A DNA stretch of 64,000 nucleotides, taken from assembly GCF_014635185.1 (NCBI RefSeq), contig NZ_BMCM01000002.1:372001-436000 (forward strand), written 5' to 3'. The translations under genes and the position numbers were made by a program. This document shows positions 43,387-53,617 of this stretch, one piece after another. The DNA is from Microbacterium murale. GTDB taxonomy: Bacteria > Actinomycetota > Actinomycetes > Actinomycetales > Microbacteriaceae. Numbering within the stretch: the stretch's first letter is position 1; each line of letters starts with the position of its first letter. The notes below the pieces were generated by a model. That model did not search any database. It was not told the DNA's origin and saw only the letters and a list, made by a program, of their open reading frames with translations.

Positions 43387-45617
43387 TGAAGTTCACCGAC
43401 GGGTTCTGGCAGCTGCGTCCTGGGCTCACGGCGCTGTACGCGCAGGAGGCCTACGACATCGCGACCAGCGACGACACCCCTGACGGCCCCGGCATCGTCG
43501 TCACCGCCCCCACCATGGTCATCGCCAAGCGCGGCGACGTGCTCAATCGACCGGTGCTCACAACGACGCTCTCCTCCCCCGCCGAGGGCGTGATCCGCGT
43601 GCGCATCGCGCACCATGAAGGCGGGCGCTGGCACGGCGGCTTCACTCTGCCTGGCGCGACAGCGGCCGGTGAGGCATCCGTGTCCGTGGACGGAGGCGCT
43701 CTCACCAGCGGCGCCATCACCGCCCGGGTCGCCCCCGGTGCACCGTGGAACCTCTCCTTCGAGGTCGAAGGGAAGCGGGTCACCGGCAGCGGGAACAAAG
43801 GGCAGGGCTATGTGCGCCTCTCCGCCGATGCGCAGGTCGACCGCGGCATCGTCGGCAACGCCCGCGGCGGATCGCCGGCGCTCGCAGAGACGACCTTCGT
43901 GCACGAGCAGCTGGACCTCGGAGTCGGCGAGCTCATCTACGGCCTCGGCGAGCGCTTCGGCCCACTGGTCAAGAACGGTCAGACGGTGGAGATCTGGAAC
44001 GCCGACGGCGGCACCTCCAGCGAGCAGGCGTACAAGAGCGTGCCATTCCACCTTTCCAACCGCGGCTACGGCGTGCTCGTGAACGATCCGGGCCACGTCT
44101 CGTACGAGATCGGCTCGGAGGCGGTCGAGCGCGTGCAGTTCTCGGTACCAGGCGAGGTACTCGAATACTTCGTCATCGCTGGCCCCACGGCGAAGGAGGT
44201 GCTCGGTCGCTACACTGCGCTGACCGGGCGTCCACCGGTCGTGCCGGCCTGGTCGTACGGTCTGTGGCTGTCGACGAGCTTCACGACCGACTACGACGAG
44301 CAGACAGTGAACTCGTTCATCGACGAGATGTCGGCGCGCGAGCTTCCGGTGTCGGTGTTCCACTTCGACTGCTTCTGGATGCGCGAGTTCAACTGGTGCG
44401 ACTTCGAATGGGATCCTCGCGTCTTCCCCGATCCGACCGGCATGCTCGAGCGCCTGCATGAGAAGGATCTGCGGGTGTCGGTCTGGATCAACCCATACAT
44501 CGCCCAGCGCTCCCCCCTGTTCCGCGAGGCTGGCGACGCCGGGTACCTCGTCAAGCGTGCGGACGGCTCGATCTGGCAGTGGGACCTGTGGCAGGCCGGC
44601 ATGGCGCTGGTCGACTTCACCAGCCCGGATGCCGTGTCCTGGTATCAGTCGAAACTGCGCCGCCTCATAGACCAGGGCGTGGACTGCTTCAAGACCGACT
44701 TCGGCGAGCGCATCCCGACGGATGTCGTCTGGGCCGACGGGTCGGATCCCGCCCGCATGCACAACCTGTACGCGCAGCTGTACAACCGCGCCGTACACGA
44801 TGTGCTCACGGACGTCCGTGGCCAAGGCGAGGCTGTGCTGTTCGCGCGCTCGGCGACGGCCGGCGGTCAGAGCATGCCCGTGCACTGGGGTGGCGACTCG
44901 ACGTCGACCTTCGCGTCGATGGCCGAGACGCTACGCGGTGGCCTCTCGCTCGCGCTCAGCGGCTTCGCGTTCTGGAGCCACGACATCGGCGGCTTCGAGG
45001 GCATGCCGGATGCCAGCGTATTCAAGCGTTGGACGGCGTTCGGCCTGCTCGGCTCGCATTCGCGCTTCCACGGCTCGTCGTCGTACCGGGTGCCGTGGGC
45101 GTTCGACGACGAGGCGGTCGACGTCACGCGCCTGTTCACCCGCCTCAAGATGCGACTGATGCCGTACCTGCATCAGGTGGGACTGCATGCAACGCGCACC
45201 GGCGTGCCGGTCATGCGCCCCATGCAGCTGGAGTTCCCCGAGGATCCGGCGGTCGCGTATCTGGACAGGCAGTACATGCTCGGCCCCGACCTGCTCGTCG
45301 CGCCGGTGTTCACCGAGTCGGGTGAGGTGGAGTTCTACCTGCCCGAGGGCGAGTGGACGTCGCTGCTGACCGGCGAGGTCGTCGTGGGCGGGCGCTGGCT
45401 GCGCGAGACGCACGGCTACACGTCCCTGCCCCTGTACGTGCGCCCAGGCGCTGTTCTGCCCTGGGGAGCCCGTGAGGACCGGCCGGATTACGACTACCAT
45501 GACGGGTTGACCCTCCGGGTCTTCCGGGGCGGCGCCGGGCAACGCTCGATCACCGTCACCGCGCCCGACGGCACCAGCCGCAGTTACACCGCAGACCTCG
45601 AGGAGATCACCGGATGA
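43386..45617 (+). CDS. GH31 alpha-xylosidase (YicI type)
   Basis: 743 residues, no signal peptide. The N-terminal beta domain leads into the barrel; the nucleophile Asp is in [14 protein letters not shown] and the candidate acid/base Asp in [12 protein letters not shown], both in the YicI arrangement. [20 protein letters not shown] and [15 protein letters not shown] are also typical of alpha-xylosidases and differ from alpha-glucosidases. It removes alpha-xylose from the non-reducing end of xyloglucan fragments such as isoprimeverose. The xylose would go to XylA/XylB encoded at 13129-15722. Confidence 0.93.
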   Translation: MKFTDGFWQLRPGLTALYAQEAYDIATSDDTPDGPGIVVTAPTMVIAKRGDVLNRPVLTTTLSSPAEGVIRVRIAHHEGGRWHGGFTLPGATAAGEASVSVDGGALTSGAITARVAPGAPWNLSFEVEGKRVTGSGNKGQGYVRLSADAQVDRGIVGNARGGSPALAETTFVHEQLDLGVGELIYGLGERFGPLVKNGQTVEIWNADGGTSSEQAYKSVPFHLSNRGYGVLVNDPGHVSYEIGSEAVERVQFSVPGEVLEYFVIAGPTAKEVLGRYTALTGRPPVVPAWSYGLWLSTSFTTDYDEQTVNSFIDEMSARELPVSVFHFDCFWMREFNWCDFEWDPRVFPDPTGMLERLHEKDLRVSVWINPYIAQRSPLFREAGDAGYLVKRADGSIWQWDLWQAGMALVDFTSPDAVSWYQSKLRRLIDQGVDCFKTDFGERIPTDVVWADGSDPARMHNLYAQLYNRAVHDVLTDVRGQGEAVLFARSATAGGQSMPVHWGGDSTSTFASMAETLRGGLSLALSGFAFWSHDIGGFEGMPDASVFKRWTAFGLLGSHSRFHGSSSYRVPWAFDDEAVDVTRLFTRLKMRLMPYLHQVGLHATRTGVPVMRPMQLEFPEDPAVAYLDRQYMLGPDLLVAPVFTESGEVEFYLPEGEWTSLLTGEVVVGGRWLRETHGYTSLPLYVRPGAVLPWGAREDRPDYDYHDGLTLRVFRGGAGQRSITVTAPDGTSRSYTADLEEITG

Positions 45618-47050
45618 CCCGCACGACAGGCTCAGCCGACTACCGCGACTCCGGCCTGGTCTTCCCGCCGTCGTTCACGTTCGGCTCGGCCACCGCCTCG
45701 TATCAGATCGAGGGCGCCGCGGCCGAGGACGGCCGCACGCCGTCGATCTGGGACACGTTCGCCAAGACGCCTGGCAAGGTCTGGAACGGTGACACCGGCG
45801 ACGTCGCGTGCGATCACTACCACCGAGTCTCGGAGGACCTCGATCTCATGAAGCAGCTCGGGCTGGAGGCGTACCGCTTCTCGATCGCCTGGCCGCGGAT
45901 CCAGCCGACCGCCGACGGCGCCGTGAACCAGGCGGGCATCGACTTCTACTCGCGTCTGGTCGACGGGCTGCTCGAGCGCGGCATCCGCCCTGTCGCGACG
46001 CTGTACCACTGGGATCTTCCGCAGTATCTCGAAGACGCCGGCGGCTGGACCTCCCGCGCCACAAGCGATGCCTTCGAGCGCTACGCCGAGATCATGGGCA
46101 CAGCGCTCGGCGACCGCGTGCACACCTGGACGACGCTGAACGAGCCGTGGTGCTCGGCGTACCTCGGCTACGGCCAGGGCGGGCACGCGCCAGGACGCAC
46201 GGAGCCCGCTTCGGCGCTGTCGGCCGTGCATCATCTGAACCTGGCGCACGGTCGCGCGGTTCAGGCGCTGCGCGCGACGTCGACCGGCGACCCCGACTAC
46301 TCCGTCACGCTGAACTTCCACGTGCTCCGCGGGCAGGGCGACGGCGCGGCGGAGGCGATGCGCCGCATCGACGCGCTCGCGAACCGCGCGTTCACGCATC
46401 CGATGCTCCGCGGTGAGTATCCGGCCGATCTGCTGGCCGACACGGCGGAGGTGACCGACTGGGCATTCGTGCAGGACGGCGACCTCGAGACGATCAACCA
46501 GCCGATCGACGTGCTCGGCGTGAACTACTACTCGACCGCGACCGTCCGCCTGTGGGACGGCGTGTCCGAGAAGCAGCAGAACGACGGGCACAAGGGCACG
46601 TCGGCCGGCACCGCATGGCCGGGCAGCGACCAGGCCGTGGAGTTCGTGCAGCAGCCGGGGCCGTACACGGCCATGGGCTGGAACATCGCGCCGGAAGGCC
46701 TCGAGGAACTGCTCGTCTCGCTGTCGGAGCAGTTCCCCGAGCAGCCGCTGATGGTGACGGAGAACGGCGCAGCGTTCGAGGACGAGGTCGCCGAAGACGG
46801 CTCGGTGCCAGACCCCGAGCGCACCGACTACCTGCGTCGCCACTTCACTGCGGCGCATCGGGCGATCGAGCGCGGCGTTGACCTGCGCGGCTACTTCGTG
46901 TGGTCGCTGCTGGACAACTTCGAATGGGGCTACGGCTACGCCAAGCGATTCGGCATCGTCCGCGTCGACTTCGACTCGCTGGAGCGCACCGTCAAGGACT
47001 CGGGGCACTGGTACCAGGAGCTGGTGCGCGCCCGCGCGATTCCGGCGTAG
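45614..47050 (+). CDS. GH1 beta-glucosidase
   Basis: 478 residues, cytoplasmic. The acid/base Glu is in [17 protein letters not shown] and the nucleophile Glu in [30 protein letters not shown] and [26 protein letters not shown] are standard GH1 blocks. The start overlaps the GH31 stop as ATGA. It probably removes beta-glucose after the xylosidase has acted. Its stop is 3 bases from that of the convergent hypothetical gene, with no terminator visible. Confidence 0.95.
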   Translation: MTRTTGSADYRDSGLVFPPSFTFGSATASYQIEGAAAEDGRTPSIWDTFAKTPGKVWNGDTGDVACDHYHRVSEDLDLMKQLGLEAYRFSIAWPRIQPTADGAVNQAGIDFYSRLVDGLLERGIRPVATLYHWDLPQYLEDAGGWTSRATSDAFERYAEIMGTALGDRVHTWTTLNEPWCSAYLGYGQGGHAPGRTEPASALSAVHHLNLAHGRAVQALRATSTGDPDYSVTLNFHVLRGQGDGAAEAMRRIDALANRAFTHPMLRGEYPADLLADTAEVTDWAFVQDGDLETINQPIDVLGVNYYSTATVRLWDGVSEKQQNDGHKGTSAGTAWPGSDQAVEFVQQPGPYTAMGWNIAPEGLEELLVSLSEQFPEQPLMVTENGAAFEDEVAEDGSVPDPERTDYLRRHFTAAHRAIERGVDLRGYFVWSLLDNFEWGYGYAKRFGIVRVDFDSLERTVKDSGHWYQELVRARAIPA

Positions 47051-47053
47051 CGA

Positions 47054-47932
47054 TCAGGAGTCGCGCCGCGGCACCGGCCAGATCTTCGTGGGCTTGGGTT
47101 TCGGATCGTTCGCCTCTGGTTCGTCCGGTTTCGCTGCCGCGTGCGGCCGGCTGCGCGCGTTCCAGGCTGCGAGTGCGGATGCCGCGGCCTCGGTGGCCTT
47201 GTCGAGTACATCGGCCGATCGGGTGAAGACCTGCTGCGCGGTGTCCTGCCACACGGGTGCCGCGTTCGGGTCCCGACCGGCGGCGCGCGCCTTCGCCGAA
47301 TGCTCGGCGACATCGAATGTGCGCTCGAGCTGGGCCACGGCATCTCGATACGTGGCGAATTCCTCGGTCGTGATGCGCTCTCCCGCTGCCGGACGCGACT
47401 CCTGGGCGTGGCGTGAGGCTCTGAGGAACGCCGCCGTCGCCTGGTCCTTCGCATCGCTCATGGTGGGGTAGGCGATGAGTTTCGCCGGATCCGTCTCGTA
47501 GTCCATCCAGCGTGCGGTGATCGCATCGTGCGCGCGGTGCAGTCGCGCGACCGGATAGCGCTCGCGCTTGGATGCCAGGGGAATCTCCGCCCGCGCCACG
47601 TTCATTTGCACGCGGCGCGCGCGCACGTCGGCAGCCGCCGCCCTCGCATCCTGTTCGGCGTGCTTGAGCACGCGTCGGGCGCTCGCGACGTCGGCGGCAG
47701 AGGCGCGCGAGGCCGTGCGCTCGGCGACGAGGCGGGCATGCTCCGCACGAGCGAGCTTGACTGCACGTCGCCGCTCGGCGGCCCGGTACTGCGCCTCTTT
47801 CAGATCCTCCCTGGCGGCATCGAACGCCAGCCGCCGTCCGCTGGAGCTTCCGCGCCGATGCATCCCCGCAGCCGTCACGGCACCCGCTCCGACAGCGGCG
47901 GGCGCGATCCACCACCACTCGGCTGCCAGCAT
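47054..47932 (-). CDS. hypothetical helical protein with N-terminal membrane segment
   Basis: 292 residues from the ATG at 47932, with AAGGAG 11 bases upstream; an in-frame GTG at 47944 directly abuts the ribosome binding site and is less likely. One short hydrophobic segment (WWWIAPAAVGAGAVTAAGM) is followed by a long charged Ala/Arg-rich region likely to form coiled coil (about residues 35-125). The C-terminus is Pro/Lys-rich (EPEANDPKPKPTKIWPVPRR). I do not recognise the family. Confidence 0.65.
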   Translation of the reverse strand: MLAAEWWWIAPAAVGAGAVTAAGMHRRGSSSGRRLAFDAAREDLKEAQYRAAERRRAVKLARAEHARLVAERTASRASAADVASARRVLKHAEQDARAAAADVRARRVQMNVARAEIPLASKRERYPVARLHRAHDAITARWMDYETDPAKLIAYPTMSDAKDQATAAFLRASRHAQESRPAAGERITTEEFATYRDAVAQLERTFDVAEHSAKARAAGRDPNAAPVWQDTAQQVFTRSADVLDKATEAAASALAAWNARSRPHAAAKPDEPEANDPKPKPTKIWPVPRRDS

Positions 47933-47988
47933 GAGGGGGTCCACTCCTTCATGGTAACCAGCTTGGCACCGCTACGACCCCGTCGCGA

Positions 47989-48070
47989 CAACTTCTGCGG
48001 CCGGACTCAACTCTGGCGGCCACGATCCGAGGATGTGGCCGCCAGAGTCGATCACGGCCGCCAGAGTTGC
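47989..48070. repeat. left palindromic repeat array flanking the 48171 gene
   Basis: Four copies of the word CAACTCTGGCGGCC or close variants: two forward (47989, degenerate; 48008) then two inverted (ending near 48048 and 48069). The central pair forms a 14-bp perfect hairpin ACTCTGGCGGCCAC / GTGGCCGCCAGAGT. A 42-base stretch (48007-48048) is identical to 49062-49103 on the other side of the gene. Confidence 0.9.
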
Positions 48071-48158
48071 GCGGTTGTCCGGCCCTCCACAAGCCCGGTC
48101 TCGCGGCAGTTCTCCACCATGCACGTCTTCGTGACTCACTGGTCCGTTCCACACGGGA

Positions 48159-48164
48159 CATTCT
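48159..48164 (+). promoter_or_regulatory. -10 box for a leaderless transcript
   Basis: CATTCT, six bases, then the ATG at 48171. Confidence 0.35.
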
Positions 48165-48170
48165 GTTCGC

Positions 48171-49037
48171 ATGGACCTGGTCAAATGGCTCTCCACCCGC
48201 GACGGTATCGCCCACCGAGCGGATGCCGCGGCACACGGCTTCTCGCCGAGTCATGTCCGTGCGGCCATTCGCGCTGGCCACGTGCACCGCATCCGCAGCA
48301 CCTGGATCGCTTTGGACAGTGCACCTGCGGATCTGTTCACGGCAGCAGCCGCGGCCGGACGTCTGACGTGCCTGTCACTCGCACGCCGCCGCAACTGGTG
48401 GATCCCCGACAGCTCAGACGGCACGGACGACCAGCATCACCTGCAAGTCAGGCCGAACGCGCACCGGCTGCGCACCGATGTGACGTTCCATTGGGCTAGG
48501 CCGCTTGTCGACCGCGGAGACCGCGTGTTGCAAGCATCCGTCGAAGATGCATTGGCGCACATCGCCCAGTGCCTCTCGAGCGAAGACGCCCTGTCCGTAT
48601 GGGAGTCCGCGGTCAAGGTCGAGCATCTCGACCTTGAGTCGATGCGCGCCGTGCGTTGGCCCGATTCGGCATCACGCGATTACGCGAACACGGTCCGCGG
48701 GATGTCTGACTCCGGCTTGGAGACGATCTTCGTCGTACGTTTGAGCCCGTGGGGCGTGCCCATCAGACAACAGGTCATGCTCGCCGGACACAAGGTCGAC
48801 GTACTCATCGGCACGCACCTCGTTGTTCAACTCGATGGGTTCGCATTCCATTCATCGTCTGCCGATCGCACACGTGACGTGGCCCACGACGCCCAGTTGC
48901 GACTGCGTGGACACACCGTGCTGCGCTTCACATACGCACAGGTGATCCACGACTGGGCGTATGTGGAACGAACGGTCGCCGCCGCCGTGGCTCGAGGCCT
49001 GCACCTGAGCCCGGCTGCGCAGGCACGCCGCGCCTGA
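48171..49037 (+). CDS. AbiEi-type winged-helix plus DUF559 (Vsr-like nuclease fold) protein
   Basis: 288 residues. The N-terminus (about 1-75: MDLVKWLSTRDGIAHRADAAAHGFSPSHVRAAIRAGHVHRI) resembles the AbiEi antitoxin-type DNA-binding domain. The C-terminus (about 195-280: VMLAGHKVDVLIGTHLVVQLDGFAFHSS...DAQLRLRGHTVLRFTYAQV) matches DUF559, a family related to Vsr and other restriction-endonuclease folds, with Asp in KVDVLI and QLDGF at candidate metal positions. No toxin partner gene is adjacent. The gene is bracketed by two matching palindromic repeat arrays. The function is unknown; a repeat-associated nuclease is an attractive but unproven idea. Confidence 0.78.
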   Translation: MDLVKWLSTRDGIAHRADAAAHGFSPSHVRAAIRAGHVHRIRSTWIALDSAPADLFTAAAAAGRLTCLSLARRRNWWIPDSSDGTDDQHHLQVRPNAHRLRTDVTFHWARPLVDRGDRVLQASVEDALAHIAQCLSSEDALSVWESAVKVEHLDLESMRAVRWPDSASRDYANTVRGMSDSGLETIFVVRLSPWGVPIRQQVMLAGHKVDVLIGTHLVVQLDGFAFHSSSADRTRDVAHDAQLRLRGHTVLRFTYAQVIHDWAYVERTVAAAVARGLHLSPAAQARRA

Positions 49038-49043
49038 CTCCCG

Positions 49044-49125
49044 CAACTCTGGCGGATCAAGTCAACTCTGGCGGCCACGATCCGAGGATGTGGCCGCCAG
49101 AGTTGCGCGTGGCCGCCAGACTTGC
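49044..49125. repeat. right palindromic repeat array flanking the 48171 gene
   Basis: Same order as the left array: two forward units (49044 and 49063) and two inverted units (around 49090-49105 and 49110-49125). It fills the gap between the nuclease-like gene and the ABC exporter gene and could also act as a terminator for both. Confidence 0.9.
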
Positions 49126-49136
49126 GGCGAGCGCGC

Positions 49137-50951
49137 CTAGACCAGGGTCTCCTGCCACGCCGCGTGCAGCTGGGCGAACTTGCCCGTGCCGCTGATCAGC
49201 GTCTCAGGAGTGTCGTCCTCGATGATCTGCCCGTGCTCCATCACCAGCACCCGATCGGCGATCGCGACCGTCGACAGGCGGTGAGCGATGATGATGGCCG
49301 TGCGGTCGGCGAGCAGCGTCTGCAGTGCGTCCTGGATGAGTCGCTCAGACGGGATGTCGAGCGACGCCGTGGCCTCGTCGAGGATCAGCACGGCGGGGTC
49401 GGCGAGGAACGCCCGCGCGAACGAGATCAGCTGGCGCTGCCCCGCCGACACGCGACCGCCGCGCTTGTTCACATCGCTCGCGTAGCCGTCAGGCAGCGCG
49501 GAGATGAACTCGTCAGCCCCGACTGCGCGCGCAGCAGAGCGGATCTCGTCCATCGTGGCATCCGGCTTTCCGAGGGCGATGTTGTCCGCCACCGTCCCGC
49601 TGAACAGGTAGGCCTCCTGCGTGACCATGACGATCGCGCGACGCAGGTCCTTCGGATGCAGCGACCGCAGATCCACCCCGTCGAGCGTGACGCGTCCGAG
49701 CGACGGGTCGTAGAAGCGCGAGATGAGCTTAGCGAGGGTCGACTTGCCCGCGCCCGTGGTGCCCACCAGCGCGATCGTCTGCCCCGCAGGGATGTCGAGC
49801 GAGAAGTTCGGAAGGATCGTCTTCTCCCCCGAGTACCCGAACGTGACCTCGTCGAAGTTCACGTGTCCGCGCGATTCCCAGAGATCGACCGGCTTCTCTG
49901 GGTCCGGAACCGTCGGCACCTCGTCCAGCACACCGGAGACCTTCTCCAGCGCCGCGGTCGCGGACTGGTAGGAGTTCAGGAACATCGCGATCTCCTGCAT
50001 CGGCGCGAAGAAGTTCCGCACGTACAGCACGGCAGACAGCAGCACGCCGACGGTCAGCGCTCCGGTCGAGACGCGGATGCCGCCCCAGAGCACGACGATG
50101 CCCAGGGTGAAGGCGGCCACGGTCATGAGACCAGGCTCGAACGTGCCGAACAGCAGCATCGAACGACGGTTAACGTCGCGGTAGTCGCCGGCGACCTTCT
50201 GGAAGGTGACGTCGTTGCGCGGCTCCTTGCGGAACGCCTTGACGGCGCGGATGCCGGTCATCGTCTCCACGAACTGCACGATGACCTTGGCGCTGATGAC
50301 GCGCGATTCACGGAAGACGACCTGCGAACGCGAGTAGAACCAGCGCATGAGCAGGTAGAGCGGGATGAGCGCGATCAGCAGGATCACGCCGGACTGCCAG
50401 TCCCACACCACGAGCGCGATGAAGGTGAAGGCACCGAACAGCACACCCGAGACGAGGTTGTTGAGCCCGCCGTCGAGCAGCTCGCGGATCGAGTCGAGGT
50501 CGCTCGTCTGACGCGAGATGATGCGTCCGGACGTGTACGTCTCGTGGAATTCGAGGCTCAGCCGCTGGGTGTGCAGGAAGATCCGCTTGCGCAGATCGAT
50601 CAGCACCGCCTGCGTGATGCGCGCGGCGATCACGACGTACCACCCGATCAGCGCTGCCGCCGCACCGCCGGCGACCAGGTAGATGAGTCCGATGCCGAAC
50701 GTCGGCATCCAGTCCGCGTTGTCGATCACGGCCGGGAGCGCCCAGTCGAGGCCGACGCCGATGAGGATCGGGCCGGCGACCTGCAGCGCGGTCGAGATCA
50801 CGAGCACGATCGCCGCGAGCACGATCTGTGCGCGCAACGGGGTCACGAGAGAGCCGAGCAGTCGCAGCGAACGCTGACGGATCGCCTTGCTCTCTTCGCG
50901 GGTGTAGTTCGAGCGGTCTTCGCCCTGGGTTCCGGTCAATGCCGCACTCAT
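49137..50951 (-). CDS. ABC exporter half-transporter with consensus catalytic site
   Basis: 604 residues: a six-helix membrane domain (about 30-320) fused to a nucleotide-binding domain. Walker [10 protein letters not shown] at 397-405, signature VSAGQ at 501-505 (a variant of LSGGQ), Walker [13 protein letters not shown] near 521-532 with the catalytic Glu, and the H-loop IIIAHRLST. The start overlaps the stop of the upstream half-transporter by 4 bases. Together they look like a heterodimeric multidrug/lipid-type exporter. Confidence 0.94.
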   Translation of the reverse strand: MSAALTGTQGEDRSNYTREESKAIRQRSLRLLGSLVTPLRAQIVLAAIVLVISTALQVAGPILIGVGLDWALPAVIDNADWMPTFGIGLIYLVAGGAAAALIGWYVVIAARITQAVLIDLRKRIFLHTQRLSLEFHETYTSGRIISRQTSDLDSIRELLDGGLNNLVSGVLFGAFTFIALVVWDWQSGVILLIALIPLYLLMRWFYSRSQVVFRESRVISAKVIVQFVETMTGIRAVKAFRKEPRNDVTFQKVAGDYRDVNRRSMLLFGTFEPGLMTVAAFTLGIVVLWGGIRVSTGALTVGVLLSAVLYVRNFFAPMQEIAMFLNSYQSATAALEKVSGVLDEVPTVPDPEKPVDLWESRGHVNFDEVTFGYSGEKTILPNFSLDIPAGQTIALVGTTGAGKSTLAKLISRFYDPSLGRVTLDGVDLRSLHPKDLRRAIVMVTQEAYLFSGTVADNIALGKPDATMDEIRSAARAVGADEFISALPDGYASDVNKRGGRVSAGQRQLISFARAFLADPAVLILDEATASLDIPSERLIQDALQTLLADRTAIIIAHRLSTVAIADRVLVMEHGQIIEDDTPETLISGTGKFAQLHAAWQETLV

Positions 50952-52846
50952 GCCTGCACCTCCTCTTCCTCGGTGGCGGATGCTTCGTCGGCGACGCCGG
51001 CCGCTTCGAGGTCTTCATCCGTGATGATCGGGATCGCGCCCGTGCGCGCCGCCTCCTCCGCCTCGAGGCTGGAGATCACGTGCCGGTAGTGCGTACTCGT
51101 GCGCAGCAGCTCGGAGTGCGTGCCGACCGCGGTGATGCGCCCGCGTTCGAGCAGCGCGACCCGATCGGCGAGCGCGACCGTCGATGGACGGTGCGCGACG
51201 ATCATGGCCGTGGTGTCGGCGAGCACGCGGCGCAGTGCCTCTTCCACGAGCGCCTCGGTGTCGACGTCCAGCGCCGAGAGCGGATCGTCCAGCACGAGAA
51301 CCCGGGGGTTGGCGGCGACGGCGCGAGCGAGCGCGAGTCGCTGCCGCTGTCCGCCGGAGAGACTGAGCCCTTCCTCGCCGATCACCGTCTCCACGCCTTC
51401 AGGCAGCGCGTCGACGAAGTTCGCCTGCGCGACGTCGAGGGCTTCGCGCAGTACGCGCTCGCCCTCCTCGCTGTGGATGTCGAGCTCGGCGCGGCCGAGC
51501 AGAACGTTCTCGCGGACGGATGCCGAGAACAGCGTGGCGTCCTCGAAGGCCATGGCGATGTGACGACGCAGCTCCACGAGCGTCAGGTCGCGCACATCGA
51601 CGCCGTCTAGCGTGACGCGGCCTCCCGTCACGTCATACAGACGCGTGGGCAGCGTGGTGAGCGTGGTCTTGCCACTGCCGGTGAGGCCGACAAGCGCCAT
51701 GGTCTCGCCGGGGCGCAGCACCAGGTCGATGCCGTCGAGCAGGTCGCGCTCGGAGGCGCCGGCATCCTGGTACCGGAAGTGCGCACCTTCGAAGGCGAGC
51801 TCGCCGCGGGGCTCTTCGATGCGCACCGGGTGCTCCGGGTCGGTGATGCTGTTCGTCTCTGAGAAGATGTCGAACACGCGGTCGGATGCGGTGCGCGCAT
51901 CCAGCATGAACGAGAACAGGAACCCGATCGACTCGATCGGCCAACGCAGCACGGTCGCCATCGCGAAGAACGCGAACAGCTCTGGCAGCTCGATCGCGCC
52001 CTGCGAGATCAGCCAGATGCCCGACATCAGGCTGAGACCGAACGCGACCTGCGGCATGAGGTCGAGCCAGAACCAGATGGATCCGACCGCGCGCGCCTTG
52101 CTGAGCTCGGTCGTGCGCAGCGACTCGGCCTGTGTGCTGAAGCGGGTGAGCGCGTGCTTTCCGCGACCGAACGCCTTGAGCACGCGGATGCCGTGCACGC
52201 TCTCCTCGACGCTGGTCGCGAGGTCGCCGGCCTGATCCTGACTCTGGCGTGCAAGACGTCCGTAGCGCTTCTCGAAGCGGTAGCCGGTGATCCACAGCGG
52301 GATCGCGGTGACGATGAAGATCGTCCCCAGCAGCCAGTGCCAGCGGAACAGCAGCACCGCTCCGATGATGATGGTCAGCAGGTTGACGACGAGCAGGATC
52401 AGCCCGAATGCCAGCCAGCGGCGGATGAGGCCGATGTCCTGCATCATGCGGCTGAGCAGCTGGCCGGACTGCCAGCGGTCGTGGAACGAGACCGGAAGAG
52501 TCTGCAGGCGCGAGTAGAGCTGCGTGCGCATGCGGTACTCGACCTCGGTGGACGGCTTCAGGATGAACCAGCGGCGCAGCCACACCATGAGTGCTTCACC
52601 GAAGCCCAGCACGAGCACGACGACGGCGCCGAGGACGATGAGGCCTATCGACCCCGTGCGGATCGGACCCTGCACGATCTGCTCGAGCACGAGCGGGATC
52701 ATCAGGGCGATGACGGCCGCGCCGAGCGCACTCGCGGCGCCGCCGACGAACCGCCAGACGACGGGTTTCACGAAAGGTGCAAGGCGCCAGAGTGCGGCTG
52801 GAGCGGACAGCGAAGAGGACTGTTTCTGCGATGACGAGGAAGACAT
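50948..52846 (-). CDS. ABC exporter half-transporter with degenerate catalytic site
   Basis: 632 residues. Ser-rich N-terminus, six-helix membrane domain (about 25-320), Walker [10 protein letters not shown] at 387-395, canonical signature LSGGQ at 496-500, and Walker [12 protein letters not shown] in which Asp replaces the catalytic Glu (residue 521). One degenerate and one canonical site are the mark of heterodimeric exporters. The ribosome binding site before the ATG is weak (GAGAG). The frame is open upstream for 30 further codons back to the stop of a 20-codon leader ORF, so an upstream start or coupling to that leader is possible. Confidence 0.93.
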   Translation of the reverse strand: MSSSSSQKQSSSLSAPAALWRLAPFVKPVVWRFVGGAASALGAAVIALMIPLVLEQIVQGPIRTGSIGLIVLGAVVVLVLGFGEALMVWLRRWFILKPSTEVEYRMRTQLYSRLQTLPVSFHDRWQSGQLLSRMMQDIGLIRRWLAFGLILLVVNLLTIIIGAVLLFRWHWLLGTIFIVTAIPLWITGYRFEKRYGRLARQSQDQAGDLATSVEESVHGIRVLKAFGRGKHALTRFSTQAESLRTTELSKARAVGSIWFWLDLMPQVAFGLSLMSGIWLISQGAIELPELFAFFAMATVLRWPIESIGFLFSFMLDARTASDRVFDIFSETNSITDPEHPVRIEEPRGELAFEGAHFRYQDAGASERDLLDGIDLVLRPGETMALVGLTGSGKTTLTTLPTRLYDVTGGRVTLDGVDVRDLTLVELRRHIAMAFEDATLFSASVRENVLLGRAELDIHSEEGERVLREALDVAQANFVDALPEGVETVIGEEGLSLSGGQRQRLALARAVAANPRVLVLDDPLSALDVDTEALVEEALRRVLADTTAMIVAHRPSTVALADRVALLERGRITAVGTHSELLRTSTHYRHVISSLEAEEAARTGAIPIITDEDLEAAGVADEASATEEEEVQA

Positions 52847-52936
52847 GACTCTCAGACGAGTTTCGATGCGGAAGAGGAGCGGGACGGGCTCGCGAGTGCG
52901 ACGTGGAGCCCGGAAGTCGAAGTGCGGGGTGGAACG

Positions 52937-52999
52937 CTAGGCGCGGTACACCGGGTTCGAGCCAAGAACGGTGATCTGCGCAACGGCGATCGAAATCAT
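52937..52999 (-). CDS. 20-codon leader ORF upstream of the ABC exporter
   Basis: A short ORF (MISIAVAQITVLG through NPVYRA, then TAG) has a very strong ribosome binding site, GAGGAGG, 5 bases before its ATG at 52999. It is on the exporter strand and, apart from the stop and 30 codons, in the same frame as the exporter gene. The strong start next to a weak exporter start suggests a translated leader that controls exporter expression, or a small peptide. The remaining sequence in the gap 52847-53122 shows no other feature I can name. Confidence 0.5.
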   Translation of the reverse strand: MISIAVAQITVLGSNPVYRA

Positions 53000-53122
53000 G
53001 GTGTCCTCCTCAGGCTCGGCATCGTCGCCCGGTCGGTGCGACAGCCCTCCAGCCTATTGCTGTGAACCAGCTGGGCGCAAGAGTCATTCCCTCTTCGTGC
53101 AACTTCCGTGCGCTGCGCCTCC

Positions 53123-53617
53123 TCAGGCCGCGGCCTCCCGCGCGAGCAGCGACTCCTTCACCGGCAGGCCCCAGGCGAAGCCGCCGAGCGATCCGTCGGA
53201 GCGCAGCACACGATGGCACGGCACGAACAGCGCCGGCGCATTACGGGCGCAGATGGATGCCGCGGCACGCACCGCCTGCGGATTGCCGAGCCCTGCGGCG
53301 AAGGACGTGTACGTGAGCGGTTCCCCAGGGGTGATCCGGCGCAGTGCGTCCCATCCGGCCTGCTGCATCTCGGTGCCGAACTGGCGTACGGGCACGGTGT
53401 CGATGGCGGTGAGGTCGCCGTCGTAGTACGCGCGGACGGCGGCCGCGGCATCCGTCTCGCCTTCTCTGATGTCCGCCGGGCGCGTGCGCTCGGCGAGCCG
53501 CGTGATGATGGCGTCGTGGTCTGCGGTCCACCCCGAGGCGAGCACGCGCTGCTCGCTGTCGACGAGCAGGGTGAAGGCGCCGTCTGCGGTGTCGATGGTC
53601 TGGATGAGAGCGGTCAT
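53123..53617 (-). CDS. methylated-DNA-protein cysteine S-methyltransferase
   Basis: 164 residues (Ogt/MGMT class). It transfers the alkyl group from O6-alkylguanine to its own Cys in the [30 protein letters not shown] motif. The helix-turn-helix DNA-binding part is present ([26 protein letters not shown]). AAGGAG precedes the ATG. The start overlaps the stop of the Ada-AlkA gene as ATGA, so the two repair genes form one operon. Confidence 0.95.
   Translation of the reverse strand: MTALIQTIDTADGAFTLLVDSEQRVLASGWTADHDAIITRLAERTRPADIREGETDAAAAVRAYYDGDLTAIDTVPVRQFGTEMQQAGWDALRRITPGEPLTYTSFAAGLGNPQAVRAAASICARNAPALFVPCHRVLRSDGSLGGFAWGLPVKESLLAREAAA

Noticed and set aside
48171..49037. Type IV toxin-antitoxin system
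   Set aside because: Only the AbiEi-like N-terminus is present; no AbiEii toxin gene is adjacent, and the C-terminus is a DUF559 nuclease-like domain in the same protein.
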